From contig CALRCK010000003.1 in assembly GCA_943354605.1 (NCBI GenBank), positions 149,609 through 187,984 of the forward strand: DNA of 38,376 bases. The letters run 5' to 3'. The translations under genes were made by a program, and so were the position numbers. A model generated the notes under the pieces. It was not told where the DNA came from and did not search any database. It saw only the letters and a list, made by a program, of their open reading frames with translations. Positions 19,277 to 28,449 of the stretch are shown one piece after another. Positions within the stretch are counted from its first letter, which is position 1, and every line of letters starts with the position of its first letter. This stretch comes from Candidatus Uhrbacteria bacterium. GTDB lineage: Bacteria > Patescibacteriota > Patescibacteriia > UBA9934.

Positions 19277-19924
19277 ATGAAATACTTTTGGCACTTCGTC
19301 ATTTCCATCGGCGTTCTTGCACTCATCATGTTCGCCTTCTTTGGCGCATCGTTGCCATTTGGAAACCACATCACGTATACGGATCAACCCGTCGTCACCG
19401 AGCCAAGCATTACGTTCATCGATCCCGTTATTGGAAGCGCAACCGCAAAAGCAACCGTGGTGGTGTATGGCGACTACGGGTGCGATTCCTGCGCGACACT
19501 CGACGCAACACTCGTGAACCTTCTTGCAGACGACTATCCAAACGATCTTCGTATCGTTTGGAAGGACATGCCAAATACCTCTCAACACCCAGAGGCACTC
19601 AACGCAGCAATCGCTGCACGATGCGCAGGTGACCAAGGAAAGTTCTGGGAATACAACGCCCAGCTTCTCATAAACCAGGCATCACTTGGCGCCGAGCTCT
19701 ACAACACAATCGCAATTCAGCTCGGATTAAAGAGCTCAACATTTGCGTCGTGTCTCAGCCAACAAACCCCAGCCCCACTCGTGCAGCAAACGTACGAAGA
19801 AGGCTTGGCACTCGGCGTATCTGCAACGCCAACCATCTTCATTAACGGCACACGCTACACTGGAGCTGTAGATAAAGGCACGCTCAAAACCATCATCCGC
19901 CAAATTGTCGTTTCAAAAACATGA
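19277..19924 (+). CDS. DsbA/thioredoxin-family periplasmic oxidoreductase
   Basis: VVVYGDYGCDSCATLDATL (CxxC) and SATPTIFINGTRYTGAV. Confidence 0.82.
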   Translation: MKYFWHFVISIGVLALIMFAFFGASLPFGNHITYTDQPVVTEPSITFIDPVIGSATAKATVVVYGDYGCDSCATLDATLVNLLADDYPNDLRIVWKDMPNTSQHPEALNAAIAARCAGDQGKFWEYNAQLLINQASLGAELYNTIAIQLGLKSSTFASCLSQQTPAPLVQQTYEEGLALGVSATPTIFINGTRYTGAVDKGTLKTIIRQIVVSKT

Positions 19925-21318
19925 ACCGCCTCCTGAAATATCTCATCGTCGGAACGCTCTGTTTTGCCACCTTTCCCCAGGTGAGTTTTGCGGGGTCGAC
20001 CTGTACCTCAAACGCCGATACAGGAAATTTCGTTTGTACGTGCAAAACAGACGCACTTTCCATTGACGCAACCAGCGATGTCAGTACAGAGCTTCTCTGC
20101 AACAACGCCTGCGCCATCCTTGACGACCACGCAAGCTACACCTATAGCAAATGTGACGGCGTCGATGCGAGCGGAAACCCCGTCCTCCAATCCATCAATC
20201 AAGCGACAGTGACGCCCACGCTCGACGAAGCAATCGATAACGCCGAAGAAAGTTTTATTGTCCCAAACTTGAACATTCAAATTCCTGGATTCAGCGGATT
20301 CAGTACGCCAACAAAAACATCTGACGGAAAATTTACCTCCGTCAACTTCCTTGCGGAGTACATTAATGCACTCTATGGATGGGCACTCGCAGCAAGTGCA
20401 CTTGTCGCCGTCGTCATGATGATGCTTGGGGGGCTTCAGTACGTGCTCTCACGTGGGAAAAGCAAATACATTGAAAAGGCAAAAACCCGCATTACGAATG
20501 CAATCACCGGCCTCATTCTCCTTCTCGCCGCATACAATATTGCCTTCCTGATTGATCCGAACACGGTCAATCTTAAGCCATTGAACGTGACGTACGTTGA
20601 GGCACTTGAGTACTTCCCGCCTGATGGCGAAGAAGAATCCGATGCCGTGACGCCAAACAGCGCGCTGACTGGCGCAACCGTTCCGCTCACCGGAAACTTT
20701 ATTACCGGATATTCTGGTGCAGCGATTGATGCCGATGTTCTTGCTGCTCTCCAAACCGCTGCAACAGACTTTCACACCACGACCGGAAAAAATGTTGTGA
20801 TCACCTCCGCGGTTCGCGATCTCACAAAACAAGCCACACTGTTTTATAACAATTGCCTTGCAAATGGCGGAATCTGTTCCCCAACAACGTGTAATCCTTC
20901 CAGTACCGACGTTGTCCAAAAAGTAAGCGGAAAATACAGCCTTGTTGGTGCATACGCGTCGGAGACGAGTTCGTCTGCAATCATTTCGGATATTGTTACC
21001 CACGCACAAGTCAGCAACTGCCCTCACACCTCCGCTGTTGCGGTAGATGCATGGTGCGACGACGGTGGCGGCGATTACCGTCACGACCCAGAATGTCAGG
21101 CAAAGCTCATCACTTCAATGATCGACGCTGGATTCTGCAGGCTCTCCTTAGAAGCATGGCACTTTGAGCTGGACAGAAAAAAAGTTTCCACAAAGAGCTG
21201 TTCAACGTCGTGGAACACCGCGGCATATGCCAAACGCGATGGGTCAATCATCACGCCTGATGCAAACTGCAAAAAATGGGACTTCAAAAAGCACTATTGT
21301 TCACAGAAAAAGATCTAG
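19921..21318 (+). CDS. VirB2/TrbC-like two-TM domain fused to M15 (VanY-type) D-Ala-D-Ala carboxypeptidase
   Basis: LYGWALAASALVAVVMMMLGGLQYVLSRGK...ITNAITGLILLLAAYNIAFLI; then ITSAVRDLTKQATLF, HTSAVAVDAW, EAWHFEL. Confidence 0.7.
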   Translation: MNRLLKYLIVGTLCFATFPQVSFAGSTCTSNADTGNFVCTCKTDALSIDATSDVSTELLCNNACAILDDHASYTYSKCDGVDASGNPVLQSINQATVTPTLDEAIDNAEESFIVPNLNIQIPGFSGFSTPTKTSDGKFTSVNFLAEYINALYGWALAASALVAVVMMMLGGLQYVLSRGKSKYIEKAKTRITNAITGLILLLAAYNIAFLIDPNTVNLKPLNVTYVEALEYFPPDGEEESDAVTPNSALTGATVPLTGNFITGYSGAAIDADVLAALQTAATDFHTTTGKNVVITSAVRDLTKQATLFYNNCLANGGICSPTTCNPSSTDVVQKVSGKYSLVGAYASETSSSAIISDIVTHAQVSNCPHTSAVAVDAWCDDGGGDYRHDPECQAKLITSMIDAGFCRLSLEAWHFELDRKKVSTKSCSTSWNTAAYAKRDGSIITPDANCKKWDFKKHYCSQKKI

Positions 21319-21352
21319 CCAACTCCCCCAATTTCCTCTAGGCTAGACGCAT

Positions 21353-22678
21353 ATGTTTGTCTGTACCCACTGCGACGCGCAAAGCCTGAAATGGAGTGGA
21401 CGGTGCACAACGTGCGGACAATGGGGCACGGTATTTGACGAAGGCGAGGTCCCGGAGAAAGCTGGACCGAGTAAATCAAAAAGCAGTAAGTCTCGACCGG
21501 CCGCAACGCTCAACCTCGCGGCTGCAACCACAGCGATCGTCGAACGGCAGAGCACGAATATTAGCGAACTCGATCGCGTTCTTGGCGGTGGGCTTGTTCC
21601 AGGATCGGTCACGCTCCTCGCCGGAGAGCCGGGAATTGGAAAGAGTACGTTGGTGGCGCAATTAGCGGCGAGTTTTACCGTAAACCTCCCCCCAGCTATG
21701 GGGGGATCGAGGGGGGCTTCTTACTACGCCTCCGGCGAAGAATCCGAAGGCCAAGTTCGACTTCGATTCGTTCGTCTCGGACTCAACCCCGAGCACGTCG
21801 TGTTCTCGAATGCGACAGAGACGGGATCGATCATCGCAGCCGCCGAAGCGATGAAACCAAGTATCGTTATTGTTGATTCGATTCAAACGATGATGACCGA
21901 GGGCGTGGAATCGTTTCCCGGGACACCGACCGCGGTGCGCGCAGCAACGTCGGAGCTTATTTCGTATGCCAAAGCATCGAACGTTCCGGTTCTCATCATC
22001 GGCCAAGTCACAAAAGACGGAATCGTTGCAGGCCCCAAGACCCTCGAGCATCTCGTGGATACAGTTTTAACACTCGAAGGCGATGCAACGAGTGCATATC
22101 GACTGCTTCGCGCAAGCAAGAATCGTTTTGGTAGCGTAGAAGACGTTGGTGTGTTTGCGATGACGGAAAAAGGAATGGTTCCCGTCGAGAATCCATCGGC
22201 GATGTTCTTAAAGGAACGCGTGGACGGCCCAGGATCGGTCGTTACATGCATTATGGAAGGCAATCGTCCGTTCTTGGTGGAGATTCAGGCATTGATCGAC
22301 AAGAGCTTCTTTCCGAATCCTGTCCGTCGCACCAGCGGCTACGACGTTGGCCGATTACAAATGCTGCTCGCTATTCTCAGCAAGCGCGCTGGAGTCCGAT
22401 TATACGATCAAGACGTATACGTGAACGTTGTTGGCGGATTAAAGCTCGACGAACCAAGCGCCGATCTCGCCGTTGCTGCCGCAATTCTTTCTGCAATCGA
22501 TAATGTCACCTTCCCCGCAAAAACCATCGTCATCGGCGAACTCGGCCTTGGCGGCGAAGTGCGATCCGTTGCGTTTAGCGAACGACGGAGAAAAGAAGCG
22601 GAGCGATTGGGATTTGGAACCATCCTCGATCCGAAGTCGATTAAGACAGTCTCGGAGCTCAGAGCCAAAATGAAATAG
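21353..22678 (+). CDS. radA: DNA repair protein RadA
   Basis: N-terminal zinc finger FVCTHCDAQSLKWSGRCTTCGQWGT, GEPGIGKST, KNRFGSVEDVGVF. Confidence 0.95.
   Translation: MFVCTHCDAQSLKWSGRCTTCGQWGTVFDEGEVPEKAGPSKSKSSKSRPAATLNLAAATTAIVERQSTNISELDRVLGGGLVPGSVTLLAGEPGIGKSTLVAQLAASFTVNLPPAMGGSRGASYYASGEESEGQVRLRFVRLGLNPEHVVFSNATETGSIIAAAEAMKPSIVIVDSIQTMMTEGVESFPGTPTAVRAATSELISYAKASNVPVLIIGQVTKDGIVAGPKTLEHLVDTVLTLEGDATSAYRLLRASKNRFGSVEDVGVFAMTEKGMVPVENPSAMFLKERVDGPGSVVTCIMEGNRPFLVEIQALIDKSFFPNPVRRTSGYDVGRLQMLLAILSKRAGVRLYDQDVYVNVVGGLKLDEPSADLAVAAAILSAIDNVTFPAKTIVIGELGLGGEVRSVAFSERRRKEAERLGFGTILDPKSIKTVSELRAKMK
21685..21720. repeat. palindromic repeat inside radA
   Basis: cctccccccagctatggggggatcgaggggggcttc, encoding NLPPAMGGSRGA before YYASGEES. 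Confidence 0.8.
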
Positions 22679-22679
22679 G

Positions 22680-22760
22680 CCTCCCCCAGCCCCTCCATAA
22701 ATGGAGGGGAGCCACTCACCGAATTCTCTCCCCCATTTATGGGGGAGTCGGAGGGGGCTT
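22680..22760. repeat. paired palindromic repeats between radA and recG
   Basis: cctcccccagcccctccataaatggaggggag ... ctcccccatttatgggggagtcggagggggcttc; may also terminate both genes. Confidence 0.8.
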
Positions 22761-24836
22761 CTATTCGAAATGCACCTCGTCCACGTACTCCTGCAAGCGA
22801 TCGCGGAGCTCTGGATAGATTCCAAGGTCTGGGCTTTCGTCGAGAAGTTCTTTGGAAAAGTCCTTTGCGGAGCCCATCAAATCGATGTCATTCATGGTGC
22901 CGAGCTTGAATTGATCGAATCCGGATTGTTCGGTGCCGAAGATATTCCCAGCACCACGAAGTTGAAGATCCTTCTCAGCAAGATCGAACCCATCCTGGCT
23001 CTCCACAACCGCCTGTAAGCGCATACGCGCCACTTCGCCGAGGATTCCCGTTGGATGCAGGTAACACGAGCTCTCGTGCGCCCCACGGCCAACACGGCCA
23101 CGGAGCTGATGCAGCTGCGCCAATCCAAAACGCTCTGCGCCCTCCACATACATCACCGTTGCATTCGGAACGTCCACGCCAACTTCAACAACGGTTGTCG
23201 AAATCAACATCTGTGCCTCACCCTGGGCAAATGCGCGCATCACGTCGTCTTTTTCTTTCGTCTTCATTCGGCCGTGCAACATCATGACGCTGTAGCCCTT
23301 GAATGCACCACTGGAGAACTCCTTGTGTACATCGTGAACAGAGTTTGCGCCGAGCGCATCGGATTCTTCAATAAGCGGACAGACAACGAAAACTTGGCGC
23401 CCTGCGTCCATCTGCTTGCGCATCGCCTCATACACCGGTTCTTCCCTACCCGGTTCAACAACCTTTGTCGCGATTGGTTTACGGCCGGCTGGATATTCGT
23501 CGAGCACGGATCGGTCGAGATCACCGTACAACACCAAAGCCAACGATCGCGGAATTGGCGTAGCGGTCATCGACAGCAAGTGCGGAACGCTGTCCTGATC
23601 CCCACGGCGGTCCTTCAGCGCTTGGCGCTGGCGTACGCCGAAACGATGCTGCTCATCAACAACGATGAATCCGAGACGATCAAACAACACATCATCGGTA
23701 AGCAGAGCGTGCGTTCCAACCGCGAGCTGCACCTGACCGTTGCGGAGCGCAGCAAGGAGCTGTGCTTTCGTCACTTCTTTTCCGCCAACACGACGCTTGG
23801 TTCGGGTGTAGAGCGCAATAGTCATCTTGTCGCCAAAAAGCTTCTGCAAGGTTTGCGCGTGCTGCTCGGCAAGAATTTCTGTTGGCGCAAGGATCGCCGA
23901 TTGCCAACCATCGTTCGCCGCATTCAACGCCACAATCGCCGCAACCACCGTCTTTCCGCTTCCCACATCGCCCTCAAGCAAACGGTTCATCGGTTCCGGA
24001 CGATTCATGTCCTTAATAATGGCCCAAATCGCCTTCTTTTGTGCGCCGGTGAGGTCGAATGGAAGCTTCGCGACTGCAGCACGAACCACGTCTTCAAAAA
24101 ACGGAATCTTTGGCGCGTTGCGTTGTTTCATCTCCCGTCGACTCTTCGCAGCAAGAAGTTGATGCAAGAAAAACTCGTCGAACTTTAATCGGCGCAACGC
24201 GACATTCTTATCTTCCTCGGACCGCGGGAAATGCATTTCCGCAATCGCCTCCGGAAGCTTGATAAGGTCGACTTCACGGATAATCCGCCCAGGCATCCAG
24301 TCGATGACTTCGCCAATCGTCGAAAGCGCGGCTTCCGCAACCTTGCGGCGGAGCTTTTGCGTGAGCGCACCGGTCAAACGATAAATTGGAACAATCCGGC
24401 CCGTGTGTTTCGTCGTTTCGACCTTACCGAGGATTTCGTACACCGGGTTCACCAATGAAAGGCCGTACCGATCATCCACCTTCCCCGCCAACGAAACCAC
24501 CTGCCCCGGCTTAATGACCTTCGTCAAAAACCCTTGGTGGAACCAAATTGCTTTCATCGTCCCAGTGCTGTCTTGCACAAGCGCCTCGGTAACCATCATG
24601 CGCATCGACTTCTGACTGCGACGATTTTCAATGGCGGTAATGGTTCCCTGCACCGTCACCTTGGCGCCCGGCTTCGCATCCGCGATGGAAATCGCGTTGC
24701 TCAAGTCGTCGTATCGGAAGGGAAAATCAAAAAGCGCGTCCCGCAGAGAGACAACACCAATACGAACAAAATCCTTTGCTTTTGCAGCACCAATGCCCGC
24801 AATACTCGCGACAGAATCCTTTACATGGAATGCCAT
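22761..24836 (-). CDS. recG: ATP-dependent DNA helicase RecG
   Basis: LLEGDVGSGKTVVAAI, VDEQHRFGVRQR, MTATPIPRSLAL, QLRGRVGRG. Confidence 0.95.
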   Translation of the reverse strand: MAFHVKDSVASIAGIGAAKAKDFVRIGVVSLRDALFDFPFRYDDLSNAISIADAKPGAKVTVQGTITAIENRRSQKSMRMMVTEALVQDSTGTMKAIWFHQGFLTKVIKPGQVVSLAGKVDDRYGLSLVNPVYEILGKVETTKHTGRIVPIYRLTGALTQKLRRKVAEAALSTIGEVIDWMPGRIIREVDLIKLPEAIAEMHFPRSEEDKNVALRRLKFDEFFLHQLLAAKSRREMKQRNAPKIPFFEDVVRAAVAKLPFDLTGAQKKAIWAIIKDMNRPEPMNRLLEGDVGSGKTVVAAIVALNAANDGWQSAILAPTEILAEQHAQTLQKLFGDKMTIALYTRTKRRVGGKEVTKAQLLAALRNGQVQLAVGTHALLTDDVLFDRLGFIVVDEQHRFGVRQRQALKDRRGDQDSVPHLLSMTATPIPRSLALVLYGDLDRSVLDEYPAGRKPIATKVVEPGREEPVYEAMRKQMDAGRQVFVVCPLIEESDALGANSVHDVHKEFSSGAFKGYSVMMLHGRMKTKEKDDVMRAFAQGEAQMLISTTVVEVGVDVPNATVMYVEGAERFGLAQLHQLRGRVGRGAHESSCYLHPTGILGEVARMRLQAVVESQDGFDLAEKDLQLRGAGNIFGTEQSGFDQFKLGTMNDIDLMGSAKDFSKELLDESPDLGIYPELRDRLQEYVDEVHFE

Positions 24837-24882
24837 AACGTCAACGGAGGGTACCAGAAGTTTTGAGAAAAGGCAACCTTGC

Positions 24883-24914
24883 GACTAACTAAGTTAGTCA
24901 CTAACTAAGTTTAT
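24883..24914. repeat. gactaactaagttagtc palindromic repeat
   Basis: Perfect 17-bp palindrome plus partial second copy; related to repeat at 8830..8875. Confidence 0.6.
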
Positions 24915-24921
24915 TTTCTTG

Positions 24922-25070
24922 GTCTCCGTCATTGCGAGGAGCGTAATCGCGACGCGGCAATCTATGTTAGCTCAGTCATACTGAACGAAGTGACTTGTAC
25001 CCGGAGGGTAAGAATCTCTCGTAGGTGATCGAGGCTCAGATTCTTCGCTGACGCTCAGAATGACGGAGTC
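24922..25070. repeat. intergenic repeat with terminal inverted repeats
   Basis: ctccgtcatt...aatgacggag ends; inner gtcattgcgaggagcgtaatcgcgacgcggcaatct and agattcttcgctgacgctcagaatgac motifs. Confidence 0.6.
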
Positions 25071-25660
25071 GTTTTCTTCGCGATAAAATTGAGATAATTC
25101 TTCGTTCCCGGCTTGTATTCGGCGAAGTGGATTGTTTCGAATCCATTACGTTTCAAAACTTCTTCCATCTCGGCTTTTGTATAAAAACCAAACCATCGTG
25201 GCGCGCCGACTCCAGATGTCGATCGGTAATCATCGAACTCACCCTCGATCATCCCAAGCGCAAACACTCCCCCGCTTTTCAGAACCCTCGAGATCTCTTT
25301 CATTGACGTATCGATCTCGGATTTCGGGACGTGAAGCAAGGACGTGTACGCCCACACTCCGTCGAATTCCCCGTCCGCAAACGGCATCGCATTGAAGTCG
25401 CCGAGTACTGATTGGAAATCTTGCGCCTCCGTCATCGCAATCATCGCTTCGGATGCATCGAGGCACGTTACATCGACTCCTCGATCTCGAAGGAACGCAC
25501 TGTCACGACCCGGTCCGCTCCCAACGTTGAGTACTTTTCCAGAGTTTCTCTTCGCAAACTCATCAACAAACTCCCCCGGAAACCGCGCCCAAAAATCCAC
25601 CGTCTCGTCGTCGTATGCTTGAGCGAGCTGGTTGTAGGTGGTGATGGTGGTGAGGTCCAT
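25055..25660 (-). CDS. class I SAM-dependent methyltransferase
   Basis: VLNVGSGPGRDSAFLRDRGVDVTCLDASEAMI; GVWAYTSLLHVPKSEI. Confidence 0.88.
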   Translation of the reverse strand: MDLTTITTYNQLAQAYDDETVDFWARFPGEFVDEFAKRNSGKVLNVGSGPGRDSAFLRDRGVDVTCLDASEAMIAMTEAQDFQSVLGDFNAMPFADGEFDGVWAYTSLLHVPKSEIDTSMKEISRVLKSGGVFALGMIEGEFDDYRSTSGVGAPRWFGFYTKAEMEEVLKRNGFETIHFAEYKPGTKNYLNFIAKKTTPSF

Positions 25661-25681
25661 ACTTCCGTTAGCCTAACATAA

Positions 25682-25704
25682 AACCGACCTTCGCGGGTCG
25701 GTTG
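25682..25704 (-). terminator. terminator belonging to tRNA-Ser before insertion
   Basis: Minus strand aaccgacccgcgaaggtcggtttt; becomes adjacent to tRNA-Ser when 25709..32771 is removed. Confidence 0.7.
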
Positions 25705-25709
25705 TATGT

Positions 25710-25911
25710 GGCGGTGTGTATTGAACGAAGTTCGAATGTATTTTGAATTAAACCCTGACGACCAATGATGCGCGCCTCGGACACGCTCGCGGACTCGCGT
25801 GTGCAAAAACCAAAAAATTTCCCTGCATTTTTCTCGCGTCTCCTCCCCCCACCCCTCCGCCGCGAAGCGGAAAAAGAAATGGAAAGGAAATTTTTGGTTT
25901 TGCTTCGCCGT
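25710..25911 (+). repeat. 202-bp inverted repeat Y, left copy
   Basis: Reverse complement found at 30937..31138, no mismatch seen by eye. Confidence 0.95.
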
Positions 25912-26119
25912 ATCAGTCTCCGAAAAGAGCAATCTTATTTTAACATTTTTGTTTGCTCTTTTCTCCACCCTCACGGCGACCGAGGCGCTTCCTCTCCGCG
26001 TTTGGTGGTGACTTGAAAGTCTGTGGCTTCGTTCACTGGTTGTGGTAACTCCTTAAAGCGGATTGTGCTAGGCACAAACAAATCTGTATGTGCTTGCCCC
26101 ACCCGCCCTGTGCGCGCAC

Positions 26120-26162
26120 AAATCCCCGCCGTTTTTAGGATATATTATAAAACGGCGGGGAT
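26120..26162 (-). terminator. hairpin at the downstream end of the cargo genes
   Basis: Perfect 15-bp stem aatccccgccgtttt / aaaacggcggggatt. Confidence 0.55.
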
Positions 26163-26173
26163 TGCTCCCTTGA

Positions 26174-26611
26174 TTACATTTTTCTCGAATCATAAGCCCA
26201 ATGTAGCAGAGCTTGTCTTTGCTTTGGTCGGCAAAAAATATCTCCCGCCCTGCAATTGTTTTTAATCTGCATGACATGTCTACGCATCGCCAGCCATCTT
26301 TTTATTTGTCTTTCGTCATCATCAGTTCTACGCCCTAAATAGTATCTGCAATACCACTCAAACCATCCACGCGGATCTTGCGGATGTATCCATCCTTTGG
26401 CTTGCCAAACAGAGAGCGACTGACTTGCGTTTACATTAAAATAATTTAGTTCCTTATGTCTCTTTCCGTCCGGAGATAATTTTGCACTTCTCCACCAACT
26501 TTTCGGAAACTCTTTGGGTTTATCAGAAAAATACAATCCGCCAAAAACTCCGAGCGCGAGCATTTCTTTTGGAGTGAGGTCTGGTTTAAAGCGTTGATCA
26601 AAATTCTGCAT
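26174..26611 (-). CDS. hypothetical protein with WQAKGWIHPQDPRGWFEWYCRYYLGRR motif
   Basis: 145-aa ORF, coding-like composition, collinear with neighbouring cargo genes. Confidence 0.65.
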   Translation of the reverse strand: MQNFDQRFKPDLTPKEMLALGVFGGLYFSDKPKEFPKSWWRSAKLSPDGKRHKELNYFNVNASQSLSVWQAKGWIHPQDPRGWFEWYCRYYLGRRTDDDERQIKRWLAMRRHVMQIKNNCRAGDIFCRPKQRQALLHWAYDSRKM

Positions 26612-26617
26612 GCTACG

Positions 26618-27382
26618 TTATTTTCTTGGCAATGGGATGAACACGCTTGTTTTTCTTTTATACTCCGCAAACTCTGGATTCTCCTCCATTTTCTTTTCGA
26701 GCATAGGAATACCAGAAACTTTCAAAATTAGAAAGGTAATAGTGACAGGTCCGATAATGCCAACCCAGCCATTTGGAACCGAGAAAGCGATGATCCACAA
26801 ACCCCACCATTGGGTTACTTCACCAAAATAATTCGGATGGCGCGTGTATGCCCACAGTCCACCTTGCATCAGTTTGCCTTTGTTCGCAGGATCTTTAATA
26901 AATCGTGCAAGTTGCGCATCACCCACGGATTCAAAATAAAATCCAAAAAGCCATACCGTTACACCAAGAAAATCAAGTAAACCTAGCGCTGTTCCCGCAC
27001 TCTTGTTTATAAGCAACACCGGCATAACGATGAGAAACAAAAACATGCCTTGCAAAAGATACACTTGTACATACGAACGCAGATAAAACCACTTGCCCCA
27101 TTCTTTGCGCCATGCAAGGTATCGATAATCCTCCGCTTTGCCTTTATTGCGTGCATGAATATGCCAAGCCAAACGCAGACCCCAAATACTCACCAATACC
27201 CCTACCAAGAGTCCTCGTGTACCGGAATCACCCGAAAGGAAAAATGAAGTCCAAGTCATGAGAATAAACCCCAGCCCCCACGCCACATCAGCTACATCGT
27301 TTCTTTTTTTAATCAAAGAAACCACGAACCATAGGCTCATGTATATAAACAAAACCAAAATGAGGGTTGGGTAATAATTCAT
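26618..27382 (-). CDS. DUF1295 family protein (steroid 5-alpha-reductase/isoprenylcysteine methyltransferase-like)
   Basis: Multi-TM; GLWAYTRHPNYFGEVTQWWGLW. Confidence 0.88.
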   Translation of the reverse strand: MNYYPTLILVLFIYMSLWFVVSLIKKRNDVADVAWGLGFILMTWTSFFLSGDSGTRGLLVGVLVSIWGLRLAWHIHARNKGKAEDYRYLAWRKEWGKWFYLRSYVQVYLLQGMFLFLIVMPVLLINKSAGTALGLLDFLGVTVWLFGFYFESVGDAQLARFIKDPANKGKLMQGGLWAYTRHPNYFGEVTQWWGLWIIAFSVPNGWVGIIGPVTITFLILKVSGIPMLEKKMEENPEFAEYKRKTSVFIPLPRK

Positions 27383-27777
27383 AGACCGATTTTACTTGCT
27401 ATGAAATAAGTCACGACCGATACAGAAGACGCAAGCACCGCTCCCCATGCCAAATCAACGATAGTTACGAGAAGTGGCCAATCTTTAGCAACGGCCAAAT
27501 TGGTTAGGTCATACGTGGCATAACAAACTAAACCAAAGAGTGCCCCAAAGAGAAGGGCGTGTGTCCACGAGCCTTTTTCCATAGCAGGAGAAATAACAAA
27601 CACCACAAGACCGGCGATAAAAATCAGATAAAAGATAATTGCCGCCGTCCAATTTACGTCCGACTTCATTAGTGTGCCAATTTGTGCGCGGTAAAAGTTT
27701 TTGGCCACCACGCCGAGCCAGATCATGTCGATAGCGAAGAAAACTGGTAAAGCAATTCCGTATAATTTTATGAACAT
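27379..27777 (-). CDS. DUF2177 family membrane protein
   Basis: IDMIWLGVVAKNFYRAQIG...GLVCYATYDLTNLAVAKDWPLLVTIVDLAWGAVL. Confidence 0.85.
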   Translation of the reverse strand: MFIKLYGIALPVFFAIDMIWLGVVAKNFYRAQIGTLMKSDVNWTAAIIFYLIFIAGLVVFVISPAMEKGSWTHALLFGALFGLVCYATYDLTNLAVAKDWPLLVTIVDLAWGAVLASSVSVVTYFIASKIGL

Positions 27778-27801
27778 AAATTTAAAAATTAATACTAATA
27801 A

Positions 27802-28449
27802 TCATTTTACTTCCACCAACACTTCATTGCGCGTCATCCACGGCGGAGTCCACGGCGCATTGTAGCCAGCGTATGCAGTGCTCCCTTGTGCCACAACTCC
27901 GTCACGAGTAAGTAGTGAGAGCAGTTTTTCTTGCATCTGCTTAACTCGTGCATCCGAGCGATACCACGAGAATTGCAATACTGCGTATTTCTTGGCAGGA
28001 ATCATTACGATTTTAACTCTCGGATCATTTGGCGTTGGTAATGTTTCCATTGTGTATGAACGAGGCATGCCGAAAGATATTATCTGTGAATCGCCCAGAG
28101 CAGTTGCCACTACTGGCGCTGTCATGGCAATACTTTCAGAAACTTTTTTCACTTCTCTTTTTTCTGCGACCACAGGGGCAGTCATGGCGATACTTTCTTT
28201 CTTGGTATTTCCACCAAAGATATATCCCGCCACAATTCTAAAACCATTACCCATTGATTCTCCATACGAACCCTGCACAGTTGTCTGCGCGACGATATGT
28301 GCTGGATATTCCCGAATTTCATATCCATTCATTTTCTTTAGCACGGTATAGTCCGCTTGTTCGACCCGAGAACCAAAAAATCCCCAGACAGACCAGAGTG
28401 CGATGATGACAACAAGAGCGATAAGTATATTGATCATAATTTTAAGCAT
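27802..28449 (-). CDS. SOUL family heme-binding protein
   Basis: YEIREYPAHIVAQTTV; duplicated ESIAMTAPVVA motif; FSWYRSDARV; YNAPWTPPWMTRNEVLVEV. Confidence 0.88.
   Translation of the reverse strand: MLKIMINILIALVVIIALWSVWGFFGSRVEQADYTVLKKMNGYEIREYPAHIVAQTTVQGSYGESMGNGFRIVAGYIFGGNTKKESIAMTAPVVAEKREVKKVSESIAMTAPVVATALGDSQIISFGMPRSYTMETLPTPNDPRVKIVMIPAKKYAVLQFSWYRSDARVKQMQEKLLSLLTRDGVVAQGSTAYAGYNAPWTPPWMTRNEVLVEVK

Noticed and set aside
23055-24188. 377-aa plus-strand ORF
   Set aside because: Antisense to recG, with His/Arg/Asn-rich composition typical of a shadow frame.
25765-26016. ORFs within repeat Y (MMRASDTLADSRVQKPKNFPAFFSR...), also at 30898..31083
   Set aside because: Lie within the structured inverted repeat, open on both strands, no recognisable domain; treated as repeat DNA.
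27802-28449. Internal tandem ESIAMTAPVVA duplication in the SOUL protein
   Set aside because: A doubled IAMTxPV motif is normal for SOUL family proteins.
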